Assembly (NCBI GenBank): GCA_018398815.1
Contig: CM031616.1
Location: 36,353,023-36,417,022 of the forward strand
DNA length: 64,000 bases
DNA from: Conus ventricosus
Lineage: Eukaryota > Mollusca > Gastropoda > Neogastropoda > Conidae
Direction of reading: 5' to 3'
The notes under the pieces are model-generated. The model ran no database searches and was not told where the DNA came from. It saw only the letters and a program-made list of their open reading frames with translations. This document shows positions 22,479 through 35,308 of this stretch, piece by piece; position 1 is the stretch's first letter, and each line of letters starts with the position of its first letter. Position numbers and translations under genes: made by a program.

Positions 22479-23099
22479 TTTCCTCTCTGACCCACTGAAA
22501 CCCCACACATCCCTTACACCCCCATCCAACCCCGTCCCTTCTCTGAAACTTGTTTGCTCTTTCAAACACTTTCACACCTACTTTCCAGAGAAGTGGCTGG
22601 ATATTTTTTTGTTGTCTACAACCCTTGTACTGTTGTAGTCTGTCTGTTTCTCAGAGCACAGCTGTGTTTGAGCTAACGGGATAGCAAACACAACATGGTT
22701 CAGGTTACACGCACTTCATTGTTTGCCCAGGAAACTGGCAGGCTAACTGGTGACAGTTGTTGTGTTTTTTTCTCTCTCTTTTTCACACATTTTATGCCAC
22801 CCCCCTCTAAATGTTTTTTTCAGGCCAAGCTGTAGTCTTCCATGTTCCCATTATCTGCAGTTGTGGTGGTTGAAAAGTGGTGTAGTTTATTTTTGATGGG
22901 GGCGTCTGTCATAGGGCTGCTGGGAAATTGGTTTGGCTGGCTGCATTTTGTCCCTGGCTGTGTGATCATCCCTCCCATCCCATTTTAGTTTGTGAAAATT
23001 GGATCTTTACGCTCAGAGTTACATTTCACAAGCATGCGCACATGTGTAAACTGTAATGCATGCACACGCGTGCCTATGTGCATGCACGTACACACACAC

Positions 23100-23118
23100 G
23101 CATGCACGTTACACACAT

Positions 23119-23176
<58 letters not shown>
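23100..23176 (+). repeat. (CA)n microsatellite
   Basis: Uninterrupted (CA)n from about 23,117 to 23,176, directly abutting the LINE fragment. Confidence 0.95.
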
Positions 23177-23178
<2 letters not shown>

Positions 23179-24154
23179 CTATACTATATCTAAAACTGAT
23201 AACATTAATATTCTAGCTTGCGAAGCAAAATCACATATCAATGATTGTTATCGTCACTTCATAAAAGTCTATACTGATGGGTCTCTGTTAAACAATAATG
23301 CTGGTTGTGGCTTTGTCATTCCATTTTTAAAAATTGAGAAGTCCTTTCATCTTGGGGCTAATCTGTCTATTTTTACAGCCGAACTTACAGCAATATTAAT
23401 GGCCGTACAGTACATAACTGATTTATCATTTGACTTTTAATTTTTATAGTATTCTCTTCTGTGTAGATTCTAAGTCAGTTCTTCAAGCTTTAGAATCTAC
23501 AAATTCAAAAAATCGTGCTGAAATCATATCAGAAATTAAAATACTTATTCACAACCTTATGTCAAGAGGTATAAACAGTTAATTTTTGTTGGGTTCCTTC
23601 CCATTGCTTCATATCCGGAAATGAATGGGCTGACAGGATTGCTCGAGCAGGTGCAAACAATTCTGACAATACAGCTACTATTCATATTCCCTTGAGCTTA
23701 CATGAAGGATATTCTCTCTTACAAAGAGCCTCTTTTGAAAAATTTGAGGAATACTACAATGAAAGTGTTCTCCCCCGAATACACAAACCCGACTCTTCTA
23801 TACTTTGTTGTACGAACTCTCGAGCAAGTAATCTTTTAAAAAGGGCTTCCTCGGTAAATCCAGTAAACTATAATACAAACATAGGATCATACCCAAGACA
23901 CAATAAACAACTTCTCTCCTTATTATTTCGGTAAAAATAAATGCATTCAGAACAAAATATGTCAAGAATATTCGATGTGCTTGCGGCGCCCTTGATAATT
24001 GTACAACAACACACGTTCTATACTTTTGCCCCTACTTTGATTCCGATTTGTCAGAATTTAGAAAGGATGTTTCAAAGTGCATATTCCAGGATACTATGTC
24101 TCTCTTAAATTTTGTACGAATTCTTATGTTAAGCCCAGTTGGCTCAATCCTGTA
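23177..24154 (+). mobile_element. 3' end of a non-LTR retrotransposon with RNase H domain (decayed)
   Basis: Across several frames the + strand reads KVYTDGSLLNNNAGCGFVIP, FTAELTAILMAVQ, VDSKSVLQAL and GNEWADRIARAGAN. These four blocks carry the D, E, D and D positions of a type-I RNase H. After about 150 codons comes a zinc motif, RCACGALDN ... THVLYFCPYFD, which closes the ORF2 protein of I/Jockey-like LINEs. Reverse transcriptase and endonuclease are missing (5' truncation, with the edge at the (CA)n tract). Frame changes near 23,440, 23,580 and 23,935 show it is dead. A related 3' end lies at 58,810-59,350 (-). Confidence 0.8.
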
Positions 24155-24204
24155 ATTGCTGTTTCATGATCTTATTTTGTACAGTAGTTTGTTTTTACTT
24201 TTGA

Positions 24205-24532
24205 TGTCTTTTTTTTTTTTTTTTTTTTTTCTTTTTTTTCTTTTTTTTTTTTTTCTTTTTTTTCTTTTTTTTTTCTTTTTTTTCTTTTTTTTTTTTTTTT
24301 TACAGTCGAAGTCTTACTTTTCTCCCCATCACACATACACGCACACACGCACGCACACGGGCGCGCACTCACATCCGACCACGCTGCACGCTCACGTACG
24401 CACGCTGCACGCACACACTCAAACAGACACACACCAGACACACACACCTTGTCTAATATCACATTTAGTGAAAAGACGTTAAATTGAAAACAACAACACA
24501 CACACCACACACACACACCACACAACACAACA

Positions 24533-24597
<65 letters not shown>

Positions 24598-24600
24598 ATG
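24205..24600 (+). repeat. T-rich tract and (CA)n microsatellite
   Basis: T-rich stretch with scattered C at 24,210-24,301, then CA-rich sequence and (CA)n up to about 24,594. Confidence 0.9.
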
Positions 24601-26036
24601 AATATGTCTGCTTTTCTGCCGATATCCTTTATTCCTGTAGCTGTAGTCAGATTCCTACAGAAAAAAAAAAAAAAAAAACCTTTCAAAGTGACCCAGACAT
24701 GGTTAAAGTCACACCATAATTTCTCTCATTGACGAGTTTTAACTTTAAGGTGGTGTATACTGATTACCTGCAAGAACAGTTAAGCTGTTAACCCTTATCA
24801 AGAGTGCCGCTTATCACGAAGAGACACTGGAAGTGAACCTAGTCAGAGGGAAGATAGTCATCACAATAAATTATCTGTTTTAATGCTGTTTTCTTCTTAT
24901 TTATAACAGTAGAGTAAACGTATGCATTTTTGGAATGTGTAAGTAATGCAAATTATGGGAGGGAAAAATACTGAAATCTTATCTGGTGTGTAGCAAGATA
25001 TGTTTCTAAAAAAAACATGCAGCAAAATTTGTGCCAAATCTTAGAATTAAATCATAGTCCATCTCACAATTTTCACGTAAAACAAAATAGCGCAAAACTG
25101 TTGAAAATTATCTTTCAGTTCTATGGCTTCTTTTGGTAGCCGCTGTTATGATAAGCACTGGACCCTTTTGTTTACCAGTCAGCAGTACCACATCCACCCA
25201 TGTCTCAGAGCAATCAAAGACAACAAAAAAAGAAAAGAAAACAGTAGTTGAAATAATAATTCCTGGGCAAAATCATTACTCTCGACTTTCAGTTACATTT
25301 GCAGTAAGAAAATGCAACAGAAATACCCTTTAAAAAATCACTTTCTTGGTTGATTCTTACCAGATTCACCAGTTGATTCTGGGCTATAAGCAACATTATC
25401 TTATCATCCCTATCCTATGATGGTCACTGCTTTGTCACTGTTGATTTGAATCCCTGACTCATCGCTTATACTACTGACAGTGACCTCTTCTTCATTTAGA
25501 GTTATCACGTATTTACTGCATTTTCTGTGAAACCTAAACGGAGCCGTCATCGTGGTTCTTCACTCTCTATAATGTACTGGACAGACCCAGTCGTGGCTCA
25601 TCGCACTGAGTGGGTTAAATTCACAGAGAAAATGTTCAGCCGTATAGGGGAGTACTGTATAGAACTACATGTTCAATTACAAGCTGTGTCAAAGTTTTTG
25701 TCATTTCATGTTGCTCATGGCCAAGCCAACTGGGGTAGACTATGTCTAGATTTTATTATGGTAAAATTGACCTTTCAAAAAGAAAAAAAAAAAGGGGGGG
25801 GGGGGAGAAAATCTTTAGTTTGGGTGTTATGAAAGTGACACTGAAAGTAACTGAAAGGCAGTGAGAACGGTGATTTTTACTGAAAGACTTATTTGCCAAA
25901 AAGTCATTTTGATTTGCATTCTTTGTGCACTTTTTTGACACTTTGGCAGTGTTACGAATTTTAACGTTGCAGGTTTTCAAGGTTTCCATTGATGTGTCTG
26001 TGTCAAACACTGAAAATAGATAAGATACAGTGGCTA
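24601..26036. other. SNRNP70 intron, no gene seen
   Basis: AT-rich DNA with an A run (24,661-24,678) and a G run (25,793-25,805). The 101-codon frame at 25,527-25,832 (+) ends in the homopolymer and shows no domain. A short family 1 tail is at 25,378-25,410. Confidence 0.5.
25378..25410 (+). repeat. Short 3' tail of dispersed repeat family 1
   Basis: CTGGGCTATAAGCAACATT followed by ATCTTATC. It matches the ends at 20,520-20,592 and 31,520-31,556. Confidence 0.55.
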
Positions 26037-26410
26037 AATTATTATGAATTTAGATAGCGCCAATCCTCAGCTAGAGACCAAGCTCTAAGCGCTTTACAAT
26101 CCACACACGTTAACACAAGGGGCTGCCTACCAGGATTGTGCCAATTGAAGAGCTGCCAGCTGGCGCTTCATTCAGTCGTTTTCCGTGTCATCCAGTCAAT
26201 ATTATCATTCATTCAAATTTCTTACTTCCTTTATTCTTTCCATTTCTCACGCAGCGTGCATGCTATGTGGAACCATACCAACCAACGGCCAAACTGGCCT
26301 TCTCTTCCGAAAGTTGGTGATGGGGATTTTACATGTGTGCAAGATGTAATGCATGTGTTTGCACATGGAACCTCAGTTTATAGTCTCATTCGAAGGACTA
26401 AATGTGGTGC
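26037..26410 (+). repeat. Probable molluscan dispersed repeat (SINE-like)
   Basis: It starts AATTTAGATAGCGCCAATC, then AGCTCTAAGCGCTTTACAA and GGGGCTGCCTACCAGG. The AGCGCTTTACA phrase after a GCGCC start is familiar from repeats common in gastropod genomes. This is recognition from general knowledge, not an alignment. The 3' limit is uncertain. The 96-codon frame within it is not taken as a gene. Confidence 0.4.
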
Positions 26411-26502
26411 AACTTCAAAATTGTAATGTAATTTTCATAAGTGGTGAAAGCTGACTTGACTTGATATGACTTGACAAAAGCAGCATTTGAAAGAGAATGT
26501 AA

Positions 26503-26757
26503 TGTTGCTTATACTACAACCGACCGCAAAGAGTCATATCAGGGCTGTCACCACGTTGAAGTCAACTCAAAAGTCATTTAAAAGAAACGAAAGAAGTCAA
26601 CTCACAAATCATTGAAAAAAAGAAAAGAAGAAAGAAAGAAAAAGCCAACTCATTCACACAACCCTTTAAAATACATCTTCTTAGAATACATCAGGAATTT
26701 CATTGAAAAGCTTTCCTTCGTGAAATCTTAGATAAGAAATGTTGATCTTTTGAAGCC
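26503..26757 (-). repeat. Dispersed repeat family 1, copy 2
   Basis: On the - strand the order is GATCAACATTTCTTATCTAAG, a variant of AAATTCCTGATGTATTC, GGGTTGTGTGAATGAGTTGG, GAGTTGACTTCAACG, GTGACAGCCCTGATATG and TATAAGCAACATTACATT. This matches the copy at 30,076-30,396 over its 3' two thirds, and it links the head of the family (as at 16,578) to its tail (as at 20,520). Confidence 0.75.
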
Positions 26758-27129
26758 CAAGTTACATGCATGTTGGAAAGTAAAGCACTCAGTCAGATCC
26801 AAGTAGTAAGGGTGCACAGAGTTTTGTTGTAAGGAACGGCTGTGCTTCAGTTGATAATTTCAAACGTTTTCTGCCTTATGCTTCTTGCCTTTATTTTGGT
26901 TATTTGGTTTGCAGAGCTCTGTACTGCGGGAAAGATTTCAAACTTTTTTTGGCGTCTGTTACAGGAAGTTGTTGTCATGAGATGTCACATTGGCAGCAGG
27001 GTTTTTCTTTTTTCTTTTGTTGTTGTTTTTTTGCTTTTTGTTTCTGTAATTGAACAATAGGGAAAGCATGTACGTGTGCGCGCATGCACTCATACTTTAT
27101 CATACGAGCATGCATGTGCGGGTATGGGT

Positions 27130-27213
27130 GAGCACACAAGCACGCACATGCACACTTACACGCACACACACACACACTTCGCACGCAGTGACGCATGCGC
27201 GCGCGCGCACACG

Positions 27214-27289
<76 letters not shown>
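27130..27289 (+). repeat. (CA)n microsatellite
   Basis: Imperfect CA/CG-rich sequence turning into pure (CA)n at about 27,218-27,289. Confidence 0.95.
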
Positions 27290-27291
<2 letters not shown>

Positions 27292-28250
27292 ATATGAGCA
27301 AGAGAGAGACCTGTTGTTAATGAGAATCCGACACATCTGCGACAATGACGGTGCGATGATTTAGGACAGAAGCGCGCTGCACAAGTGTGGAAATCGGCGT
27401 TATCACCAAATGTACAGGGAATGTAATAAACCCTTCTTATGTGTGCTAGAGTAAGGGAGGAAGGAGAAGAGGGAGGGAGGAAGGGCGCTGCGGAAAACGA
27501 GGACATGTATCGAGCATAGTTGGAAAAGGAGGAGACAGAAAGAAGGTGGGGGGAGGGGGGGGGGGAGGTCGGGACGGGGAGAGATACCATTGTGACGAAA
27601 ACGAATGGCGAACCAACATTACATCGAGACAACGATCAATGCCAGCTGTTGTTGGGAGAAGAAGTAGGATTGGACGCATGACCGGGGCTGCAGACCATAG
27701 GAAACAATCGTGTGCATACAACCAACCAAACCGGGGGTGGTGGTGGAGAGGGAATACACCTTTCTCTGCTCGCAGTCGGATAGGTGGGGGTACAATGCTG
27801 GTGCTCCTTACCTCTATCAGGATCAGGATCAGGATCAGGGGCGTTGTATCAATACAACTTAGCCTTTGGTGATCCGGTGAAGTTTCGAAGATGTGTTAAG
27901 TTTAGTTAGAAGAAAGGTGGGGCAGCTAAGCGAGTTAAAACAAAGTGAAACAAGAAGTGGGGAAAAAGAAGGAAGAAAGGAATAAAAAGAGGGGAGGTGG
28001 GGGTCTATTGACGTAGTCGTTACCAAGGAGACTGGTGTATGGTTGGTGGAGGGGCAAAGGAAGCTCCTTTGTTCGTATTTACGTTGGCACTACCCAAGTC
28101 TCCCGGACTGCCAATGCGTTTGGTACAGTGACAGGATGGGAATGATAGTCGCTTCCTGCGGCTTTCGGGATGTGGTTACACTATTGGGGATTGTTACGTA
28201 ACAGATAATTGGAGGTATGAGCGAATGGGAAGGGAAATGTCTCTCAGTTG
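27290..28250. other. Higher-GC single-copy stretch without a recognised gene
   Basis: Purine-rich on +, with more CpG than its surroundings. It includes four AGGATC hexamers in a row near 27,815-27,840. The frames at 27,446-27,872 are proline- or glycine-rich translations of G runs. It could hold a regulatory region in the SNRNP70 intron, but nothing specific supports that. Confidence 0.4.
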
Positions 28251-28252
28251 CC

Positions 28253-28491
<239 letters not shown>

Positions 28492-28493
<2 letters not shown>

Positions 28494-30075
28494 TGGTTAA
28501 GTTAAAGACTGAAGAGCCAAGCCAAGGTCTTCAAAGATGAGTCAGAAGGATGTATTGACACAGGATATATGGAGAATACTTGTTCTCATTTTAGCACATA
28601 TTCTGTGACCGATGAACCATGAAAAGCAATGATGTGTTTGTTATTGTTGTTATTATCATCATTGTTATTATTATCATCATCGTCATATTTGATATTTTAA
28701 GAGGGGGGGGGGAATGGATGAGGTGGGGGGGGGGGGGGTCTGGAGAGCCCCTTATGACAACAGCAACATGAGTTTGAAAGGTTCAAAGTCTAGGAGTTCA
28801 AAAGGTTCAAAGTCTCTTGAGTATGGTAATGTTCATCACTTGAACAGTTGTAATTTTCATCACTCGTAAAACTGATGATGTTCACCACTTAATACACTGA
28901 TAATGTTCGTGACTCTTGACACAGATAAATCTCATAACTGTTTACACACACACTCAAGTCTTTCTTATTGGCAACAAAATGTTAATCGTTAGAAGTTAAA
29001 TTTGGGTTGCCTTCGACATCTCCAATTGAATTGTGCCTCCATTGGTTAACAATACACCTTTCATGGTTAAGCATTGTCGAGGGTTCCGAATTCAGCCCCC
29101 ATGTGAAATGGCAGGTTAGAAGTGATGTTCATCTTGGCACCTGTACAAACACCTTTCATCCCCTTTCAAGCCCAGAACTGAGGATGAGACTAAAGACAGA
29201 GGACCCATGTGTGTGTGTGTTTTTGTTGTTCTTCACTTCTTCCGACTGAAAGTGATTTCAGGATTGTGTAATAGTGTGTGTGTGTGTGAGCGCGCACTCG
29301 CGCGCGCCTGTGTATTTGGATGCGTGATGTGTGTGTGCGTGCTTGTGTGTATGTGTATGAGAGAGAGAGTATGTGTGTGTGCGTGCGTGCATGCTTTTGA
29401 AAAAAATCCAAGCATGTTTAATCCCACTCCAAATCTCCTAAAAGAGTCTGGTCGCTGTCTGCCTGTTGGATGGACGACACAAAAACAAGTCTCAAAGCAT
29501 GCACGCGCATGTCATCTTTAGACGTAATCCCTTAATAACAGAATTCGGCTGCCGTAATGGTGTGAGTCAAACAGGCAGAGATGTTTACGTTTGACCAGTG
29601 GTGAATCCTAGATCCTAGCTGAAGAAGGGAGTGTTTGAGGTCTGTCTTGGAGCAAGCTTTATTCATACTCCTTTTTTTTTCTTTCTTTCTGGTTTTTTTT
29701 TTTTTTTTTTTAATAGTAAATTAGAGGGTGTTCATACATTTAGCAAGAATTTTCAGAAGTCTTGATTGAATTGAAATGTGTGTGTGTGTGTGTGTGTGGT
29801 GTGTGTGTGGTGTGTGTGTGTGTGTGTTTCCTCAAACCAAAAGTGTCATTGGCTGTATGATTTGGGACACTTTTCACTGTCAGATGCGTGCCATCTTGCA
29901 GCAAGTTGAAAGCTCTCAAGAGGAGAAATGGAGGATGAGGGAGTACTCTTTATGGTATACAGGGACCTTTGGTGCAACAGAGCTGATGACAAACGGTTTT
30001 CATAGAACGGTGTTGTGTTCGTTAATTGCATGTGATATACCACTCACAGTGAAATATATTCTTTTAGAGTGATAC
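28492..30075. other. SNRNP70 intron, no gene seen
   Basis: It contains G runs (28,703-28,712; 28,725-28,738), a loosely repeated AATGTTCATCACTT phrase (about 28,828-28,920), (GT)n at 29,270-29,290 and 29,777-29,827, and a T run (29,692-29,711). No gene recognised. Confidence 0.5.
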
Positions 30076-30396
30076 GACTTGCATGATGTGAGAGATAAAT
30101 TTTACTTTACGGAAGACTCCATGAAAACCTTCTTCAGAGATGTCCCACTTGATGTGATCTTCGAATTTCTGAAAGGGATCAACATTTTTTTTTATCTGAT
30201 CTAAGATTTTATGGAGGAAACAGAATTAAACAAAATTTCCTAGGTGTGTTTTGAAGGGTTGTGTGAGTGAGTTTTGTTTGTTTTTTTATGAATGACTTGC
30301 AAGTTGACTTCAATGCAGTGACAGCCCTGATATGGCCCTTTGTGGTCTTCTGGGCAGTAACTAGTGTAACCAACATTACCTTACCTTACCTTACCA
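30076..30396 (+). repeat. Dispersed repeat family 1, longest copy
   Basis: It runs from GACTTGCATGATGTGAGAG through GATGTCCCACTTGATGTG, GGGTTGTGTGAGTGAG, AGTTGACTTCAATGCAGTG and CAGCCCTGATATGGCCC to a tail of four CTTAC-type repeats. It shares its head with 16,578-16,800 and its tail with 20,520-20,592. A short repeat tail is typical of some SINE and LINE 3' ends. No coding capacity seen. Confidence 0.78.
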
Positions 30397-31790
30397 TGTC
30401 TTATTGAAGCACTGAGTGACACACTTTTGAGGTATGGTGAAAAAACGATTCAAGTCAAGCCTAAGGGATTTGATGAAATTTCCTTCCAGCATTGTATCTC
30501 CACAGTACATGATGAGAACCATGTGAAGTAACATGGTAGTTTATTTTTATGCTTTTCATGGCTGTCATTTTGATTGGGTTGTTGGGAACTGTTTTTTTTT
30601 TAAAGATGTGTGTGCAAGGGGTGTCACTGTCAAATGATGACATGTCAACTGAAAAAGCAACAGCAACAACAATAACAGCAACAAAAACATGCAGAGATGT
30701 CATGGTTAGACATTAATTCTGAACAAGGAATGTGGCTTCCATTATGGTGGGATTGTATGCAAAAATGTCACCCATGGCAAACCTTTAGACTAGAGTTCTT
30801 GCAGAAGAGCAATGAAGAATAACAATAAATTGGTAATAAAGTTATTGCAGTGATAGTTGTTCAGTAATGCTTTGTCACTGTTGCCAAGCAAGTTATGTTT
30901 AAAACATGGACAGGAAAAGATGTGTTTCAGGTGGGGGACAAGTTTAATGAAAGTGGAAAGCTTCTAATCTAAGCCACAGGATGTTCTCAAGAAGCATAGG
31001 AATTTTTTTACAGTATTATCTTGGCTGCAGTGTGTACACACAGTATGAAATTATGCCATAAAATTTGAAAATGATTTGAACAATGAAAATAGTTAGGCAT
31101 TGCAAATTTTGAATGTAAGAATTACAGGATCAAAGATTTTTTAACATTAAATTCTTCTATTAACAATACAAAAATTGAACTACAGCAAACTTTATTTCAA
31201 ATCATTCTTCAAGAGGGAAAATAAGTACAAAACCTCAGTTAATGGTGGAAAATATATTACTGTAAATAAAGAAAATGAAATGAATAAAAGAGAGATGGTT
31301 TCAGCAGAAAATATCCTATTGAATTTTTGATACAATCATAAAAGAGAAATGGAATGATTAGGAAAGATGATGCAATGTCTGTAGAGTTAAAAGAGACAGA
31401 AAAGATCACTTCTTGTGAATCATCTACGTATACGTATGTTTTCACAGAAAAATTACACTTTCAAGTGTTTAAAACAGTTATATTTCATATTTAGTCTTAT
31501 AATCTGCACTAAAGTTACTTGGCTGGGCTATAAGCAACTTTACTTATCTTACTAAAGTTACTTACTCTACATCCATGAACACTATGAATTTACTGTTATC
31601 AGTAATTTGATATGGCAGGAAAACAGAGCTCTCTGAAGGGCTCTTGTTGTGTTTTGAATACTTCTTGTCACTTTTGTTTTGTTTGTTATGGTTTCTGGTT
31701 GAGCTGTGTTCGTCCAGCTAAATCAGGGAGGGGGGGGGGGGGGGGGACTAGAAAATTATATACATACATATATATGTATGTATGTATATG
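30397..31790. other. SNRNP70 intron, no gene seen
   Basis: AT-rich; no recognised gene. A family 1 tail lies at 31,520-31,556 and a G run at 31,729-31,746. Confidence 0.5.
31520..31556 (+). repeat. Short 3' tail of dispersed repeat family 1
   Basis: TTGGCTGGGCTATAAGCAAC, then CTTATCTTAC. It matches the tails at 20,520 and 25,378. Confidence 0.55.
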
Positions 31791-31791
31791 T

Positions 31792-31794
<3 letters not shown>

Positions 31795-31841
<47 letters not shown>

Positions 31842-31893
31842 ACACACACACACACATACACACACACACACACACACACAACACACACACACA
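31795..31893 (+). repeat. (CA)n microsatellite
   Basis: About 100 bases of CA repeat with TA interruptions. Confidence 0.95.
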
Positions 31894-32304
31894 CAACATA
31901 TATACATTGTATGCTCTCAAGCAAAACCCTTGTTGTATTGACTAGGTTTATGGTTATGGAGAACCCAGATCATTAAAGCGTGAGCAGGTGTGTCACAGTC
32001 AGAGTGGCGAGGTGCCAAGCCATACAAAAGCCCTGGGAAACTGCCTTCCTCCCCTCCCTGCCCCCACCCTTTGGAAAAGATGATGAAAGGCTGTACGTAC
32101 GGCTGGAGGATGAAAGGGAAAAAAAAAAGATTTTTTGAAGTGTAGACACATGTATGCATGGGCAGACAGGCATATGCATACTTGTGTATGTGCACACACA
32201 TGCAAGCACATTAACGTACAGAAGTGTCACACCCATGAAGACATTTGTATGTGCAGACATGCACAGACTCTTTATTTACAGCTGCACATGTACACACATG
32301 CTCG

Positions 32305-32343
<39 letters not shown>

Positions 32344-32355
32344 TCTCTCTCACTC

Positions 32356-32400
<45 letters not shown>

Positions 32401-32611
32401 TCTCTCCTCTCTCTCTATCTCTCTCTCTCTCTCTCTCTCACATGCACACGGTGTACACATGTTACACATACACAGAGGACATGCTTGGCCACTGAGGGTT
32501 TCTCTGTCATTCTTTATCAGAACAGTTTATCTCATTCTGATCTCTCTCTCTCTCTCTTTCTCTCTCAGAACAGTTTATCTCATTCTGATCTCTCTCTCTC
32601 TCTCTCTCTCT

Positions 32612-32671
<60 letters not shown>

Positions 32672-32682
32672 CTCTCTCTTTC

Positions 32683-32725
<43 letters not shown>

Positions 32726-32782
32726 CTCTCTCTCATGGTGGCTCACTCTCTCACACACAGTCACAAAGATGCGCTCGCACAT

Positions 32783-32850
<68 letters not shown>
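32305..32850 (+). repeat. Long compound (CT)n and (CA)n tract
   Basis: (CT)n dominates 32,307-32,440 and 32,541-32,735, with (CA)n at 32,785-32,850. A 28-base phrase CAGAACAGTTTATCTCATTC occurs twice (32,518 and 32,568), flanked by CT tracts, so the tract has grown by local duplication. The very long serine/leucine frames here are artefacts. Confidence 0.95.
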
Positions 32851-32853
<3 letters not shown>

Positions 32854-33842
32854 CAGGGTACAGGGAGAGAAGCAGTCAGAACCAGCAGCTGAGAAGAAGG
32901 ATGCCTGTTAGGTTGCCTCCCATACATGATGCTGAGAACAAAGTTTCCTTTGACGTTCAGGCTGACCTCAGCTGGCCTTCCAGTGGTCCATCATTAGGGT
33001 TTCTACACATGTATGTGATTAAATTTTTAATGCTTTTTCCATACCCCAGTTTCCATTGGAAAAAAAAAAAAGAGGTGAGGGGATGGGGATATGGGTAGTG
33101 TGTGTGGGTGGGAGGGGGGTGGTGGAGGATGTCATACTCATAGATGCTCTGTAGAAATTTTGGGAGGAACTTAGTGTAAAATTGACCAGTGTCTTTTAGC
33201 TGAACAAACAAACAGAAAGATGTATTGTTTTAATGGGCAGAGAATGTTTGCTGCTAGGAAATAATATTCTACTTCCAATGAAACTGGATATTTTATTAAG
33301 GCCGTCCTAACTTGGATTAGCTGAATGTGCAGACCTTCCCAGACACTTACAAAGAAAAGAAGAAAGGAAAGGAAAAAAAAGGACAAAACCAGATTGGCCT
33401 GAGCCAAAGCACATACCAGCAGTTAGGATTTTTGCGAGATGTTAGTCATCTAGATTTGACTGAGGATAGAATCTTTTGTCTGTTTGTTTTCTTTGTTGTT
33501 TTTTTCTTCATTTTCATTCTTTTCTGCATCCCCTCACTGGCATTGCTCCCACACTGCTCTTACCAGCTTTCCTCGTACACAGCCGCACCCAGACTGGCCG
33601 GTCGCCACACCCACCCCTCGCCCTCCCCATCTCCCCACCACCCATAGCTGTCAGTAACGGTGTAAGGCAACTCAGAGACATGTCGACACCATGCTGCTAG
33701 TGCTACTGAATTAAAATGGTTGCTTCCAATTCGGTTATGAAGAAGACTTAGCACGGTTTGTAATGTGAAGAAAACAACACAAGCTGAATTTACATTGTGA
33801 TGCTGCCTTTGTCACCAATTCACCATTTCTTCTTCTTTTTTT

Positions 33843-33876
<34 letters not shown>

Positions 33877-34338
33877 TTTTGAAAGTATACATTTGTTTCT
33901 CATGTCACAATCAACAACTTGCCAGCTTTATTGTTTTAATCTCGTGACTAGGCAATGAAAATATAAACACTGTGCGGAATGGGCGCTACCTGACCTTTTT
34001 ACAGTGTCTTGTCTGTTTTCTGTTTCTGTACTTTGTGGGCACTCAAGTTCAAAATAATTGAGGGGTGAAAACTTGGATGGAATGGGTAGTGTTCTGAAAA
34101 GGCTTAAGTCTCATCTCCTTAAGGATGTCATTGTTATATATAGTTCTGTTAGCTATATTATGTATGTATGTTGTTGTTTTTTACAAGACAGAGAGGAAAG
34201 GATTTGCAAGTACAGTCTTGTGTGGTTGGCTTGACAGTTGGAAAACTTTAAATTGAAAGGGATTGCATTTGTGTACCATAATTCAAGCACTGATTTTTCT
34301 GAGAAGGCGCTGGCAAGGTCATTGTCTTTTTGTTACAG
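32851..34338. other. SNRNP70 intron, 3' part, no gene seen
   Basis: Contains a T run at 33,846-33,880. No exon recognised before the acceptor at 34,338. Confidence 0.5.
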
Positions 34339-34403
34339 GGGACCCCAACAATATCCCAGGCGCCACATCAGATCCCTACAAGACCCTCTTCATCGCCAGA
34401 ATT
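34339..34403 (+). CDS. SNRNP70: SNRNP70 exon: start of the RNA recognition motif (RNP2)
   Basis: The acceptor is CTTTTTGTTACAG and the donor is ATT/GTAAGT. The exon begins with the last two bases of the tryptophan codon and encodes DPNNIPGATSDPYKTLFIAR plus I. TLFIARI is the RNP2 strand of the U1-70K RRM (TLFVARV in the human protein), and W-D-P-x-N is the usual lead-in. The three exons together give about 61 residues in one continuous frame, with no stop or shift, so the gene looks functional. The exons for the rest of the RRM (including RNP1), the arginine-rich tail and the stop were not found in the remaining 29.6 kb, so the next intron is probably longer than that or exons were missed. 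Confidence 0.94.
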
Positions 34404-34439
34404 GTAAGTGGTTGTGTGTGTGTGTGTCTGATTGTGTTT

Positions 34440-34459
34440 GTATATATATATATATATAT
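34440..34459 (+). repeat. (TA)n target of a transposon insertion
   Basis: A TA tract that continues on the far side of the element (35,309-35,322), consistent with insertion into (TA)n. Confidence 0.8.
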
Positions 34460-35308
34460 CAGGCATGAAATTCGTCCGCCTAAGGCGGATTTTCCGCCCA
34501 TTTTTTTCATCTGCGCAGCCCCCCCCCCCAAAAAATGTGCCGCCCAAAAAACAAAAAAAAAACAAAAGAAAAATCCTGAAATAAACTTTCGTTCGATGCT
34601 ATTCCCATTTGGACAATTTGTTATTCTCAAAAGAGTCAACCGGTCACTTCCGCCGTCAATCAACATCCGGTCTTTTCGCGCCTGTCGAACGTCGGACATC
34701 GTTAAATTGCCGAAGTTTGTCAAGCGCGTTGCGATTTCACGCCAAAAAAAAAAGGCATGAGAAACGATTGGAGGTGGGACTGGCTAGACCAGGAAGTGGA
34801 CGATGTTCGAGTTGGCGATGTGTTTCGCAAATTAGACGAAAAAGGCGCTGCATTTGTGTTCCATGTTGAAAGATTGACCGACTGAATCAATGTTGTGATG
34901 AAGGCTGCCTCATTGTTTTCTTCTTCTTCTTCCTAAAATACTGGTTCACTCAAAAACGAGTAGGTCACCAGCGCGCATGTTAAAAAGTAAAAATAAAATA
35001 ACACAAAATAATGCGAGTGAATGAGTCAGTTTGCACAATAAAAGTATATTATTATATGATCTTTTGAAGTATTATTTTCATTACTGAAAACATGAAAATG
35101 TGGCTTGTTTGCCCTTCTTAACAGCGCTGAAATAGGGGTTTATTTGCAGTTTTAGGCCTTTTATTTCATAAAAAAGCTTCAGCTTCAGGGGGCTCTGACC
35201 CTGACCCCCGCCAGGGCGTTGCCCCTGGGCCCCACTGGGGGCCTACGGTGGCCCCCAGACCCCCGCCGATTTTTCAGCCTTTTTTACTGCTGGTCACTTT
35301 CATGCCTG
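34460..35308 (+). mobile_element. hAT-like element, 849 bp, next to an SNRNP70 donor site
   Basis: The left end is CAGGCATGAAATTCGTCC. The right end reverse-complements to CAGGCATGAAAGTGACC, so the first 11 bases are identical. Both flanks are (AT)n, so the ATATAT duplication is compatible with 6 bp but uninformative. Near the left end is CCGCCTAAGGCGG, a short palindrome. The interior includes a transposase N-terminal piece, and near the right end a GC-rich patch (35,190-35,270). The element begins 56 bp after the SNRNP70 exon that ends at 34,403. Confidence 0.7.
34757..34885 (+). pseudogene. hAT transposase N-terminal zinc-finger remnant
   Basis: Forty-two codons starting MRNDWRWDWL, then VRVGDVFRKLDEKGAAFVFH and a stop. 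The pattern W-x-W-x-W-L ... D-K-G-A-A-F, followed by a metal-binding pair, resembles the start of some hAT transposases, where C-x-x-C would follow AAF. Here the Cys positions appear replaced by Val, so the finger is dead. The rest of the transposase is absent. Confidence 0.45.
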
